This document shows positions 32,764-42,208 of a stretch of DNA of 64,000 nucleotides, one piece after another. Where the stretch lies: assembly GCF_030271165.1 (NCBI RefSeq), contig NZ_JASSZH010000021.1, positions 124,001 to 188,000 on the forward strand. The letters are read 5' to 3'. Position 1 is the stretch's first letter. Each line of letters opens with the position of its first letter. Source of the stretch: Psychromicrobium xiongbiense. Its GTDB lineage: Bacteria > Actinomycetota > Actinomycetes > Actinomycetales > Micrococcaceae. A program made the position numbers and the translations under genes. The notes beneath the pieces were generated by a model that saw only the letters and a program-made list of their open reading frames with translations, was not told the DNA's origin and did not search any database.

Positions 32764-33570
32764 TCAGACGCGTCGGGTGTCCCGGCGGAAGGCCAGCGCG
32801 GCCCCGGCGGAGAAGATCAGCAGCCAGGCCAGGATGTTGAGCACCGACCAGCCATCGACGGTGGCGCCCAGCAGAGGCGCGTGGGCCAGCTCGCTGAGCC
32901 CATAGGTCGGCGTCCACTTGCCGATCTGCACGAAGGTGTCACCCAGCTGGTTGAGCGGAACAAAGAGGCCGCCAAACAACGCCAGGAAGGCGACCAATGG
33001 CCCCATGAACTGCATGACATTCTCACTCGGTATCAGATAGCCCATCAGCAGACCCAGCGCGGTGAACACCAGCGAGCCGCCGAGGGCGGCCAGGCCCGAA
33101 ACGATCCAGACCTGCGCATCGAGCCGTACTCCCACAACAAAACCGGTGAGGAAGACCGCCAGTACCGCGATCAGGCCCAGCATCAGCCCGCCGAGTACTT
33201 TCGTGGCGATGTTGGCGGCAGGGCTCAGCGGGGTGAGTCGCAGCTGCCTGCTCCAGCCCATCGCCCGCTCTACCGCCACCGAGCCACCTGCCGAGGTGGA
33301 GGTGATCATGCAGCCGTACACCGCCATCGAGATCATGATGTAGCTCATCACAGACAGGCCACCCTGGGCCACGGGGGTGCTGGTCAGAGCCACATTCTTG
33401 AACTGAAGACCGAAGATCAGGAACATGACGATCGGCATCACCAGGGCAAAGATCAGGGTACGTCGGTTCCGCAGACGCCGGGCGAGCTCGATCCGCAGCA
33501 GGGTGAGATTGAAGCCACCCCAGGGGGCGGCCTTACGGTCCAGAGAAATGCTGGAAGGGATCGTGGTCAT
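32764..33570 (-). CDS. ABC-2-type transporter permease
   Basis: A 268-residue permease with six hydrophobic segments of the ABC2_membrane type; the N-terminal cytosolic helix NLTLLRIELARRLRNRRTLIFALVMPIVMFLIFG is typical. It overlaps the ATPase gene by 4 nt. With the ATPase it forms an exporter for a lipid-like, antibiotic or peptide substrate that cannot be deduced. The genes for the kinase and response regulator follow directly. Confidence 0.88.
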   Translation of the reverse strand: MTTIPSSISLDRKAAPWGGFNLTLLRIELARRLRNRRTLIFALVMPIVMFLIFGLQFKNVALTSTPVAQGGLSVMSYIMISMAVYGCMITSTSAGGSVAVERAMGWSRQLRLTPLSPAANIATKVLGGLMLGLIAVLAVFLTGFVVGVRLDAQVWIVSGLAALGGSLVFTALGLLMGYLIPSENVMQFMGPLVAFLALFGGLFVPLNQLGDTFVQIGKWTPTYGLSELAHAPLLGATVDGWSVLNILAWLLIFSAGAALAFRRDTRRV

Positions 33571-34520
33571 CGTGACTCCTCGGGAGCATCGGCGGTCAGG
33601 CTGAGGAACGCATCCTCAAGGTTACGGGAGGTGATTTCCAGGTCCCGGGCTCCGGTGTTGGTCAGCAGATAGCGGGCCACCAGATCGGAATCCTGAGCCT
33701 GGACGCGCAGGCTGTTGCCCTGCAGTTCCACCAGGTCGACGCCGGGCAGAGCAGCGAGTGCAGCCTGGTCGACGTCCGTCACGGTCGCCCGGAGGGTGCG
33801 TCCCGCCGCCAGCGCCTTGATCTCCGCGCTGGAGCCGTCGGCCACGATCTGGCCGTGCCGGACCAGGACGATCCGATCGGCGTAGGCGTCCGCTTCGTCC
33901 AGGTAATGGGTGGCGAAGATGACCGTCCGGCCACGCCGTGCATCGGCGTGAATGGCGCTCCAGAAATCACGACGACCCTCCACGTCCATGCCGGTGGTCG
34001 GCTCATCCAGGATCAACAGGCCGGGGTCAGAGACCAGCGCCATGGCAAAGCGGAGGCGCTGCTGCTGCCCGCCGGAGCACTTGGCCACCAGGCGGTCGCC
34101 GATGTCCTTGATGCCGGCGCGGTCCAGGCATTCATCCACGGGGCGAGCGGCAGCGAACAGCGATGCCGTCAGGGCCACCGTCTCCCGAACGGTCAGGTCT
34201 TTGAGCAGACCGCCGGTCTGCATCACGGCGGACACCTGGCCGAGCGCTATGGCGTGCCGGGGCGATTTACCGTAGATCTGCACCGTCCCTTCGTCCGGCT
34301 TGGTGAGCCCGAGCAGCATGTCAATCGTCGTAGTCTTCCCGGCTCCATTAGGGCCCAGAAAAGCCACTACCTCACCGGGCTGGATCGAGAGGTCCAGACC
34401 ATTCACGGCCTGGATCCGCCCGAATGCCTTCTTCAGTCCAGTGGCCAGCACTGCGGCCGCCTGCACCGTCGATGGGGCGGTGCTCTCGTTTTTGATGGTC
34501 TGGTTCAGGGTTGCACTCAT
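33567..34520 (-). CDS. ABC transporter ATP-binding protein (drug/lipid exporter type)
   Basis: A 317-residue ATPase. Walker A is GPNGAGKTTT, the signature is KCSGGQQQRLRFAMALVSDPGLLILDEPTTGMD with Walker B, and the H-loop is IFATHYLDEADAYADRI. The C-terminal extension of about 75 residues matches DrrA/NatA-like exporters. The first about 25 residues are extra. It starts the four-gene operon ATPase-permease-kinase-regulator and is 141 nt from a divergent acetyltransferase gene, with a palindrome in that gap. Confidence 0.93.
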   Translation of the reverse strand: MSATLNQTIKNESTAPSTVQAAAVLATGLKKAFGRIQAVNGLDLSIQPGEVVAFLGPNGAGKTTTIDMLLGLTKPDEGTVQIYGKSPRHAIALGQVSAVMQTGGLLKDLTVRETVALTASLFAAARPVDECLDRAGIKDIGDRLVAKCSGGQQQRLRFAMALVSDPGLLILDEPTTGMDVEGRRDFWSAIHADARRGRTVIFATHYLDEADAYADRIVLVRHGQIVADGSSAEIKALAAGRTLRATVTDVDQAALAALPGVDLVELQGNSLRVQAQDSDLVARYLLTNTGARDLEITSRNLEDAFLSLTADAPEESR

Positions 34521-34608
34521 GGGGTCCTCGTCTCGATCGTTTCCCTCATGGTGACGAGTCTTCCGCGGATTCGTGCCCTATACCCCACACCCTTGTCACT
34601 CACCGGGC

Positions 34609-34622
34609 ATGACAGATGTCAT
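34609..34622. promoter_or_regulatory. Candidate response-regulator operator (14-bp palindrome)
   Basis: ATGACAGATGTCAT has 6-bp perfect arms with a 2-bp centre, 89 bp before the ABC ATPase start and 40 bp before the divergent acetyltransferase. NarL/DesR-type regulators bind short dyads of this size upstream of the transporter operon they control. The dyad is seen; binding is inferred. Confidence 0.45.
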
Positions 34623-34661
34623 ACCGCTCACGCGGAGATCTCATGCGGAGATAATGGAACG

Positions 34662-35270
34662 ATGACCCAGCATCCGCAGCGCACCACCGCCCGATTGAGT
34701 CTCCGGGCGCTCAGCGACGATGATTTTGCTGAGTTTCATGCCTTGTATTCTGATCCGCGCACCTGGCGGCATTCGCCACACCAGGTGTACACCGATCCCG
34801 GGCTGAGCCGGCGTCATCTCGCCATGGTGCAGCAGGGCTGGGATTCCCAGGGGTCGGGCTCCTGGGCCGCGCGTCTGCTGGAGCCTCTGGCCGAACTGTC
34901 TGCCGGGACTCTGGTGGGTGTGGGTGGTATCGATGTCACCTGCGGCGGGGTGGCCCAGGGCGCCTGGAACCTGGGATACCGGCTCATCCCCGAGGCATGG
35001 GGGTATGGTCTGGCGACAGAACTCGCCCGGGCAGGCCTTGAATCTGCCGCGACGATCCGCCCGGAACGGCCCGTCATCGGTAGGGTCCAGGACAAAAATC
35101 CCGCTTCGATCCGCGTTCTTGAACGCGTGGGACTGGACGTGCAGTGGCGGGGTGGCCGGGTGATGGATCTTCCGCCAGGCGCCCCGCCGAATGGTGATCC
35201 ACCCCGGCGAATCTATGCAGACCGCCCGCTCAGTGCCGCCATGCTGAGCGCTCTGGTGTCCCTGGGTTAG
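34662..35270 (+). CDS. GNAT-family N-acetyltransferase (RimJ/RimL-like)
   Basis: A 202-residue acetyltransferase of the GNAT_3 (RimJ/L) type: TARLSLRALSDDDFAEFHALYSDPRTWRHSP at the start, GYRLIPEAWGYGLATELARA as the acetyl-CoA-binding region and KNPASIRVLERVGLD as the usual C-terminal motif. The conserved Gln/Arg-x-x-Gly-x-Gly/Ala pocket is present as WGYGLATE. The start ATG follows a GGAG at 34647-34650 with a long spacer. The substrate (ribosomal protein, amino sugar or other) is unknown. It is a single gene. Confidence 0.87.
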   Translation: MTQHPQRTTARLSLRALSDDDFAEFHALYSDPRTWRHSPHQVYTDPGLSRRHLAMVQQGWDSQGSGSWAARLLEPLAELSAGTLVGVGGIDVTCGGVAQGAWNLGYRLIPEAWGYGLATELARAGLESAATIRPERPVIGRVQDKNPASIRVLERVGLDVQWRGGRVMDLPPGAPPNGDPPRRIYADRPLSAAMLSALVSLG

Positions 35271-35301
35271 GCGAGCCCCCCTGATCGATGGGAATATTTA
35301 T

Positions 35302-35339
35302 TCGATCACGCTATTGTCGATAGTATATGTGTTCGATAG
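35302..35339 (+). promoter_or_regulatory. TCGAT(AG) direct repeats in the AT-rich DUF222/HNH promoter region
   Basis: TCGATCA at 35302, TCGATAG at 35317 and TCGATAG at 35333 are spaced 15 and 16 bp in an AT-rich stretch quite unlike the surrounding DNA and end 9 bp before the start codon. No ribosome-binding site is seen, so the gene may be poorly translated or leaderless. Confidence 0.5.
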
Positions 35340-35347
35340 AATGAAGT

Positions 35348-37030
35348 ATGGCGGCATTGATCAGTTTCCCAATCCCGGTGGCGGGGGTGTTGGGCGAGCG
35401 TCTGCGTGAAGCACAGGTGCTGCTCACTGGGCTGGTCGATGATCTGGTGGAACGTCCCGGATGGTTCAGCACCCGGGACCTGGTCGATGCAGCCGTCGGT
35501 ATTGAACAGGTGAGCCGGTTGGCGGAGTTCGCTCAGTTGGCGGTTGCGGGTGCGTTGGATCGTGGGCTGATCAATGTTTGCGAACTTGCTGATGAGCCCG
35601 TAGCGGACGATGACGCCAGTGGCCGGGGTGCGGAACCCGAGGAGAGCCAGGCTGACGAGCCTCAGGACTGGGGCGCGTTCCCGACTGCTGTCCCCAGAGT
35701 GCCGGTGGCGGAGTTCCGCCCGGTCGCCGAGGTCCTGACGCACCGGCTACGGATCACCCGGGCCGAGGTGAAACGACGATTCGCTCTCGCCACAGCCCTG
35801 ATCCCGGGACACGCCCTCGGCGGGGAACCACTTTCCGCCAGCTACCCGCTGATTGGAGCTCTCGCCGCCGACGGCCTGGCAGGGCGGCGTGAAGTCACCG
35901 CAGCCGTCCGGGCCCTGGACGAAGCAGCCGTGAAAATCAGATCCAACACTGCTTCTTCGGACATGGATTCCCTGGGCGGGGCCGGGACACCGGAACCAGC
36001 GGAAACCTCCACGGAAGCGCCTGAGCTGTTGGCTCGGATGGAGCACTCGGTCGCCCGAGTCATGGCCCAGCATGGGCCAGAGTTTCTACATCAGGTCCTC
36101 CGACGCTGGGAAACCCTCATCAATCAGGACGGGAAAGAACCCAACGACGCAGAACTACGTTTACGGCAAGGTATCTGGCGTAAACGCACCTCGAGAGGAC
36201 TGACCCAATTCGAACTCTGGGCCGACCAGTACCAAACCGAAACACTTTTGACCGTCATCAACGCAGGAACCGGCCCCCGCACCACAGAACCCGCTAACAG
36301 CACCACGGAAAGAGGTGCGAGGGCAGGCGGGATGACCGGGATTGAGGTGTCGATGGATGGGCGCAGCCGTGCCCAGCAAGGCCTGGACGCACTCACCGCC
36401 GCCCTCGGAGCAGCGCTACGAACCAACGAACTCCCGATGACCGGTGGACATCGACCCCAGATCCTGCTCCACATGAACCACCAGCAAACACAAGGTGAAA
36501 CCACCGCGCAGCACGGGGGCAAGGCGGAAGACACTTCACAGCAGACTGTCGACCAGTCCGGCACCCGTACATCCCTGGGGTTTACCGGCCCGGTCCGGGA
36601 GAGTCTCGTCGAACACCTGCTCTGCGACGGGAACCTGACCCCGGTGTTATTCGGCCAGGACGGACAGGTACTGGATCTAGGGCGGACCCGCAGACTCTTC
36701 ACCCCCACCCAACGCCTCGCACTCACCGCACGAGACCGCGGCTGCACCTTCCCGGGCTGCACCATCCCAGCACCCTGGTGCGAAGCCCACCACATCCAAC
36801 CCTGGCACCACAACGGACCCACAGACATCAGCAACGGAACACTCCTCTGCTCCCGCCACCACCACCTCATCCACCAAAACCACTGGACCATCACCCCCAA
36901 CCCCGGTACTGGTTCAGGTTCAGGTTCCAGTCCAGATTCAGGTTGTGGTTCTGGTAGGCCCTACTTCATCCCACCACCCTGGACCGACCCCGGACAGCAC
37001 CCCCTCCGCAACATTTACCACCACCTCTAA
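35348..37030 (+). CDS. DUF222 / HNH endonuclease (13E12-repeat family) protein
   Basis: A 560-residue protein: an N-terminal DUF222 region (about 1-430; VLTHRLRITRAEVKRRFALA and LTQFELWADQYQTETLLTVINAG are typical) and a C-terminal HNH nuclease domain, ARDRGCTFPGCTIPAPWCEAHHIQPWHHNGPT then NGTLLCSRHHHLIH, with zinc-ligand Cys pairs and catalytic His. The Ser/Gly/Pro tail GTGSGSGSSPDSG is low complexity. These genes are multicopy in actinobacteria, called 13E12 repeats in M. tuberculosis, where they can be phage integration targets. Function is not established; a DNase role follows only from the motif. Codon use is more AC-rich than its neighbours. Confidence 0.9.
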   Translation: MAALISFPIPVAGVLGERLREAQVLLTGLVDDLVERPGWFSTRDLVDAAVGIEQVSRLAEFAQLAVAGALDRGLINVCELADEPVADDDASGRGAEPEESQADEPQDWGAFPTAVPRVPVAEFRPVAEVLTHRLRITRAEVKRRFALATALIPGHALGGEPLSASYPLIGALAADGLAGRREVTAAVRALDEAAVKIRSNTASSDMDSLGGAGTPEPAETSTEAPELLARMEHSVARVMAQHGPEFLHQVLRRWETLINQDGKEPNDAELRLRQGIWRKRTSRGLTQFELWADQYQTETLLTVINAGTGPRTTEPANSTTERGARAGGMTGIEVSMDGRSRAQQGLDALTAALGAALRTNELPMTGGHRPQILLHMNHQQTQGETTAQHGGKAEDTSQQTVDQSGTRTSLGFTGPVRESLVEHLLCDGNLTPVLFGQDGQVLDLGRTRRLFTPTQRLALTARDRGCTFPGCTIPAPWCEAHHIQPWHHNGPTDISNGTLLCSRHHHLIHQNHWTITPNPGTGSGSGSSPDSGCGSGRPYFIPPPWTDPGQHPLRNIYHHL

Positions 37031-37076
37031 ACCACTCAGCGTGTCACCAGCAGGGTGCCCCGCCAACGAGGTGATG

Positions 37077-38444
37077 TCAGTCGTGCGTCATCAGCGGTGT
37101 GCCCTCACCGACTCGACCGGCACCGGCCCGACCGCCGCTGGCCTTCACGACCAACACGGCGACCGCCGTCGTGACCGGAATGGCGAGGACCAGCCCGATC
37201 GAACCGACCAGGGTCCGGACGATCTCCTCCGCCAGCTCAGCACTGGTCAGCGATTCGGCCAGCGGCAGCTTGTACAGCGAGACCAGGATCAGTGCTGGCA
37301 AAGCGCTGCCAGCGTAGGCAAAAGCGATCGTGTAGACCGTGGAGGCGATGTGATCCCTGCCAATCCTCATCGCCGAGCCGAAGAGTTTCCTGGCACTCGC
37401 CCCGGGCGCCAGCTCCCAGAGTTCCCACACCGCAGAGGCCTGGGTGATGGTCACATCATTGAGCACACCGAGGCTGGCGATGATCAGACCGCAGGTGATC
37501 ATCCCGGAAATCGACAGCTGCGGAGTCACGGTCTGCAACTGGTAGGCGTTGTGATCCGCCGTGCCGGTCAGATGGGTGGCGCCGGTGGCCCAGGCCGCTA
37601 TTCCGGCCGTCATCGCCAGACCAAACAGGGTTCCGATCAGCGCGGTGGAGGTCCGGGCGGAGACTCCGTGCGAGAAGTAGAGCACCACGTACATGATCAC
37701 CGCCGAACCCACCAGAGCCAGGCCCAACGCCGGCTTGCCCTCAACCAGTCCCGGCAGCACGAAGAGCGCCAGTACCGCATAGGCGACGACGAGGCCCACC
37801 AGCGCTCGCAGGCCCCTCCAACGGGCCACGGCGATCACCACGGCCGCATACACCAGAGCCAGCAGGAGCATCGGAACACCGCGGACGAAGTCCATGAACA
37901 CATAGCTGGCACTGGCGGCCGTGCTGTTGCCTGCCACACCTCCGGCACCGGGGATTCTGGACAGATTGACGTACCGGATGGAGTCCCCCGCATGCACACC
38001 CGGCTGAGCGGCAATCTCGGGGCTGATCAACACAGGAACCACCGCTCCGCCCTGGTCCGGGGTAGTCAACGCCACCAGGCATCCCTTGCTCCCCGAGGGC
38101 GCCTGCGGGCAGTCCTGCTGCTCGGTACGCTGCACCTTGCCGGTGTCAATGCTTGCTCCCGGTGCTGCCGCATAGGGGCTGTTGAGCTGCACCGTAGTGG
38201 CAGGCTGACCCGTCGGCCACAGAACGACCATGAAGACCACCGCCACCAACCCAAGGGGGACCAGTATTAGGCTCAACAGCCAGCTGGAACGTCGGCGAGC
38301 GCTGCGCTCACGCTCGGCACGCTGTGGGGAAACCGCCCGCCGTCGTGAGCCCTCCGGACCATCCTGCTCAGCCGCCCGCTCCGCCTCATCCGGCTCCACC
38401 CCAAGGTCCACCAGATCGTCGCGGCTCAGATGTGAATGACCCAT
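37077..38444 (-). CDS. YibE/F-family membrane protein
   Basis: A 455-residue membrane protein. A 40-residue charged cytosolic N-terminus precedes the first helix (SSWLLSLILVPLGLVAVVFM); a soluble outside domain with two Cys (DCPQAPSGSKGC) follows, then about seven helices containing the family wording FMDFVRGVPMLLLALVYAAVV, GLRALVGLVVAYAVLALFVLPGL and GVLNDVTITQASAVWEL. The family has no firmly known function. It is convergent with the DUF222/HNH gene and its start lies 136 nt from the divergent reductase gene. Confidence 0.88.
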   Translation of the reverse strand: MGHSHLSRDDLVDLGVEPDEAERAAEQDGPEGSRRRAVSPQRAERERSARRRSSWLLSLILVPLGLVAVVFMVVLWPTGQPATTVQLNSPYAAAPGASIDTGKVQRTEQQDCPQAPSGSKGCLVALTTPDQGGAVVPVLISPEIAAQPGVHAGDSIRYVNLSRIPGAGGVAGNSTAASASYVFMDFVRGVPMLLLALVYAAVVIAVARWRGLRALVGLVVAYAVLALFVLPGLVEGKPALGLALVGSAVIMYVVLYFSHGVSARTSTALIGTLFGLAMTAGIAAWATGATHLTGTADHNAYQLQTVTPQLSISGMITCGLIIASLGVLNDVTITQASAVWELWELAPGASARKLFGSAMRIGRDHIASTVYTIAFAYAGSALPALILVSLYKLPLAESLTSAELAEEIVRTLVGSIGLVLAIPVTTAVAVLVVKASGGRAGAGRVGEGTPLMTHD

Positions 38445-38580
38445 GGACGTCTCCTCTGCTGTGCGAGCTGTTGCCGTACTCCCCTGCTACCGACACTACG
38501 GGAGAGTCTGCACACCGTCATGGTTCGTCACGCGAGCCTGCCCTGAGGAATAGCTGGGGATTCAGCGCGTTGGGATGGAC

Positions 38581-39228
38581 ATGACAACTTTAGGATTCAT
38601 CGGCAGTGGACACATCGGCTCAGCCCTGGCCCGGCTCGCCATCGCGCAGGGCTACGACGTCGTGTTGAGCAATTCCCGGGGGCCGGAGACGCTCAGCGAG
38701 TTGGTGGCAGAGCTAGGACCCAAGGCGAGCGCTGCCACCGCAGAAGGTGCAGCGGCAGCTGGCGATCTGGTGGTGGTAACCATCCCGCTGAAGAACTGGC
38801 AGCAGGTCCCGGTGGAGCCTCTCGCGGGCAAGATCGTGATCGACACCAATAACTACTACCCGCAGCGCGACGGGCAGATCGCCGCGCTCGATGCCGAAAC
38901 GACCACCACGGCGGAGCTGCTGCAGGATCATCTCCCGCAGTCGCGCGTGGTGAAGGCCTTCAACCACATTGCGGCTGCGGATCTGTTGGATCAGGGTCTG
39001 CCAGCTGGCACTCCCGGCAGGCGCGCCCTCGCAGTGGCCGGCGATGACGCCCAGGCACGGGCCGAGGTTACCGCCCTGATCGATTCCTTCGGCTTCGACG
39101 TGGTGGATGCCGGGCCGCTCAGCGAGGGCTGGCGATACCAACGGGACACGCCAGCGTACGTGGCGCGCTACGACGTCGGAGGCCTGCGTGCAGCCCTGGC
39201 CGCAGCTCAGCGGTACGCCGAGCTCTGA
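38581..39228 (+). CDS. NADP-binding oxidoreductase (F420-dependent NADP reductase-like)
   Basis: A 215-residue Rossmann-fold protein. TLGFIGSGHIGSALARLAIAQGYDVVLSNSRG is the dinucleotide-binding site with Ser-Arg, as in NADP-specific members; VVTIPLKNW, DTNNYYPQRDG and SRVVKAFNHI are typical of the NADP oxidoreductase coenzyme F420-dependent family. I start at MTTLGF with GGGA 5 nt before; MDM two codons upstream is possible. Many members without F420 act as NADPH-dependent reductases of unknown substrate. A strong terminator follows. Confidence 0.85.
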   Translation: MTTLGFIGSGHIGSALARLAIAQGYDVVLSNSRGPETLSELVAELGPKASAATAEGAAAAGDLVVVTIPLKNWQQVPVEPLAGKIVIDTNNYYPQRDGQIAALDAETTTTAELLQDHLPQSRVVKAFNHIAAADLLDQGLPAGTPGRRALAVAGDDAQARAEVTALIDSFGFDVVDAGPLSEGWRYQRDTPAYVARYDVGGLRAALAAAQRYAEL

Positions 39229-39264
39229 ACAGAGGCCTATCCAGGAGCTTTGCCCCGCCTGAAA

Positions 39265-39308
39265 ACAGAAGGGGCGTCACCAGGAAACCCTGGCGACGCC
39301 CCTTCTGT
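39265..39308. terminator. Bidirectional terminator between reductase and csbD
   Basis: A 20-bp stem with one mismatch: ACAGAAGGGGCGTCACCAGG (39265-39284) pairs with 39289-39308, loop AAAC. Located between convergent genes, 37 nt after the reductase and 23 nt after the CsbD-like stop. No long U-run, but very stable. Confidence 0.85.
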
Positions 39309-39331
39309 GCTGTGAGCTGGTGAGCTGACTG

Positions 39332-39538
39332 CTACTTCTTGAACACGTCCTTGACGCTGTCCACAACGTGTTCCGCAGCATCCTTCACTTTTTCACCGGC
39401 CTGCTTGAGACCGGCAGAAACCTGATCGGCCTTGCCTTCTGCCTCAAGCTGCTGGTCGTCGGTGGCCTGACCTGCTACTTCCTTGGCCTTGCCACCAAGC
39501 TCCTCAGCCTTATTTTCGATCTTGTCGCTGATACCCAT
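39332..39538 (-). CDS. CsbD-family stress protein
   Basis: A 68-residue, Lys/Glu-rich, helical protein: MGISDKIENKAEELGGKAKE then VAGQATDDQQLEAEGKADQ matches the CsbD family (general stress proteins in Bacillus and many actinobacteria). The start MGISDK has AGGAGG 5 nt upstream; an in-frame extension of 42 residues before it is low-complexity and has no good start. Function is unknown beyond association with stress responses. It is a single gene, convergent to the reductase. Confidence 0.9.
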   Translation of the reverse strand: MGISDKIENKAEELGGKAKEVAGQATDDQQLEAEGKADQVSAGLKQAGEKVKDAAEHVVDSVKDVFKK

Positions 39539-39734
39539 GCTGTCCTCCTCGTCCTGGGGCTCGTGGCCCTGTCTCGATTGCTGGAGCCGCTTACTGGCTG
39601 GTGCGCCAGAAGCCGCCGCGCGGGGTTGCGCTTCCCCCATGTTCGTCCTTGTTGGAGAGGTCATTCAAGCAAATGGACGGATATTCCGCTGGCCGCTTAA
39701 TACTCCGTCATGCCGAGTCGTCGGCACCCGTGAC

Positions 39735-40730
<996 letters not shown>

Positions 40731-40736
40731 GAGTAC

Positions 40737-40767
40737 AGCCAACCTCTTAGAGTGCGCTCTAAGTCAA
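40737..40767 (-). promoter_or_regulatory. MerR-type promoter/operator of the aldo/keto reductase gene
   Basis: The dyad CTTAGAG-TGCG-CTCTAAG (40746-40763) has perfect 7-bp arms. It lies between a -35 TTGACT (40762-40767) and a weak -10 TTGGCT (40737-40742) separated by 19 bp, the elongated spacer typical of MerR-activated promoters. Six bases after the -10 comes the ATG of the reductase. Confidence 0.7.
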
Positions 40768-40783
40768 GTGGCTGCGGAGCAGC

Positions 40784-41185
40784 TCAGACCACCAGTTTCA
40801 GCGGCTCCGTAAGCTGCGCAGCTGTCGCCTGAGCCTCCTCGTACACACCGATCTTGTCCTCGACCGCACGGAGGTTCTCCGTCATATCGGCCAGCTGCTT
40901 CAGCACCTGATCCCGATGTACCCGCAGGATCTCCAGACGTTCCCCCTCGTTGCCGGGCCCCTGCCGCAGCAACTCCGCGTACCTCCGGATATCCCGGATG
41001 TGCATGCCCGTACTCCGCAGCCGAGAAATCAGGATGATCATCCGCAGATCAGCCTCGGTGTACTGGCGATGCCCCGAGGAGGAACGAGCCACCGCACCCG
41101 GCATCAGGCCGTCACGCTCGTAGTAGCGCAGCGTGTGCTGGCTGAGCCCGGTCTGCTCGGCCACCTGGGCGATCGTGAAGGTCAC
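40784..41185 (-). CDS. MerR-family transcriptional regulator
   Basis: A 133-residue MerR-type activator: N-terminal winged helix FTIAQVAEQTGLSQHTLRYYERDGLM and GHRQYTEADLRMIILISRLRSTGM, then a dimerisation helix. The C-terminal effector part has no Cys, so a thiol-metal sensor such as MerR or SoxR itself is excluded; aldehyde-responsive AdhR/NmlR-type regulators next to oxidoreductases are the closest match in context. It is 3 nt after the acetyltransferase gene and its 3' end lies about 20 nt before the reductase operator. It probably activates the reductase in response to a reactive carbonyl. Confidence 0.9.
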   Translation of the reverse strand: MTFTIAQVAEQTGLSQHTLRYYERDGLMPGAVARSSSGHRQYTEADLRMIILISRLRSTGMHIRDIRRYAELLRQGPGNEGERLEILRVHRDQVLKQLADMTENLRAVEDKIGVYEEAQATAAQLTEPLKLVV

Positions 41186-41188
41186 CGC

Positions 41189-42208
41189 TCAACCCACCAG
41201 CACCTGGGTGGCTCGCAGCACCCGAGCGGTCCCGGCAGCGATCAAAGGGTCGACGACGGCGTCCAGCGCCACCAGCGAGTCCTCCACCTCCAGCACCACC
41301 GGGTGCTGGTAAGCCACCAGGGCCAGCAGATCGCGGACGGCAGCCACGGAGTCATCGCGGCTCAGCGATGGCTCCCAGCCCAGCAACACCTCGGCTGCCG
41401 GATCCTCCAACGCAGCCGCGCCCGGATAGGTGCCATAGCTGACCGCAAAGGCGCGGATGCGCCCCCGCTTCGTGGCGCGTACGGTGTTACCGAAGGCGCT
41501 CTCCGGTGCACCGCGCAGCACGATGGCGCCCTGCGCACCCGTGGCATCGGCCAGAAAGTACCGCTGGGTGGCTCCGGGCGTGAGCGTGCCGGTGGGGCTC
41601 CAGTCCTGATGGCTTGCCTCATACCAGTGCCCCACCAGGTCGGTCAGCTCCACCGAGCCGGTGGCCAGGTCCTGGACCAGCTCGGAGCCGGCATCCTCAT
41701 CGGCCTGGCCTTCGGCACGCGGAAAGCGCGGCAGGGCGAGCGCTCCGGCCTCCACCAGAACCACCCGGGAGTTCTGCACCACCCGCATGCCGCGGGCGCG
41801 AGCAAAGGCCTCACCGGTGGTTCCGGCATCGACCTTCACACTGAAGGTCAGCGGCTCTCCGCTGGCTCCTTGAGGTGCCGACTCAGCCGCGGCGCGGCGC
41901 AGGGCTTCCAGCAAATCGGTCCCCAGGCCCTGACGTCGGTGGTCCCGGGCAACCTCCACATAGGCAGCCAGCAGGGAGCTGTGCAGTTGCTGCTCCATGA
42001 CCACTCCGGCGGCCACCGGAATGCCCTGATCCACGGCCACCATGGTCCGCTTCCACGGCACACGACGGCCCAGTTCGTCGACCCCGCCATCGCGGTCCGG
42101 GGTGAGCGTCTGGCGGTACCAGCCGTTCTGTTCGCCTTCCGGGTCACCCCAGATCTGGAGCAGTTCGTCCTCATCACCCGCCTGCCAGGAGCGGAATTCG
42201 TACGACAT
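41189..42208 (-). CDS. GNAT-family N-acetyltransferase (339 aa)
   Basis: A 339-residue acetyltransferase. The N-terminal GNAT domain has AAYVEVARDHRRQGLGTDLLEALRRAA, the R/Q-x-x-G-x-G/A acetyl-CoA site, and the second half looks like a diverged second GNAT fold without a clear motif (FAVSYGTYPGAAALEDPAAEVLLGWE). It shares one base with the glyS stop (TAATG). Such double-GNAT proteins occur in actinobacteria; the substrate is unknown. Mycothiol synthase is an alternative tandem-GNAT enzyme, but the location and motifs do not settle it. Confidence 0.75.
   Translation of the reverse strand: MSYEFRSWQAGDEDELLQIWGDPEGEQNGWYRQTLTPDRDGGVDELGRRVPWKRTMVAVDQGIPVAAGVVMEQQLHSSLLAAYVEVARDHRRQGLGTDLLEALRRAAAESAPQGASGEPLTFSVKVDAGTTGEAFARARGMRVVQNSRVVLVEAGALALPRFPRAEGQADEDAGSELVQDLATGSVELTDLVGHWYEASHQDWSPTGTLTPGATQRYFLADATGAQGAIVLRGAPESAFGNTVRATKRGRIRAFAVSYGTYPGAAALEDPAAEVLLGWEPSLSRDDSVAAVRDLLALVAYQHPVVLEVEDSLVALDAVVDPLIAAGTARVLRATQVLVG

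Noticed and set aside
33855-34661. N-terminal extension of the acetyltransferase into the ABC ATPase gene
   Set aside because: The extension is antisense to a clear ATPase gene; the conserved acetyltransferase start is at 34662.
35271-37076. Mobile-element boundaries around the DUF222/HNH gene
   Set aside because: I found no inverted terminal repeats or target duplications, only the upstream TCGAT repeats.
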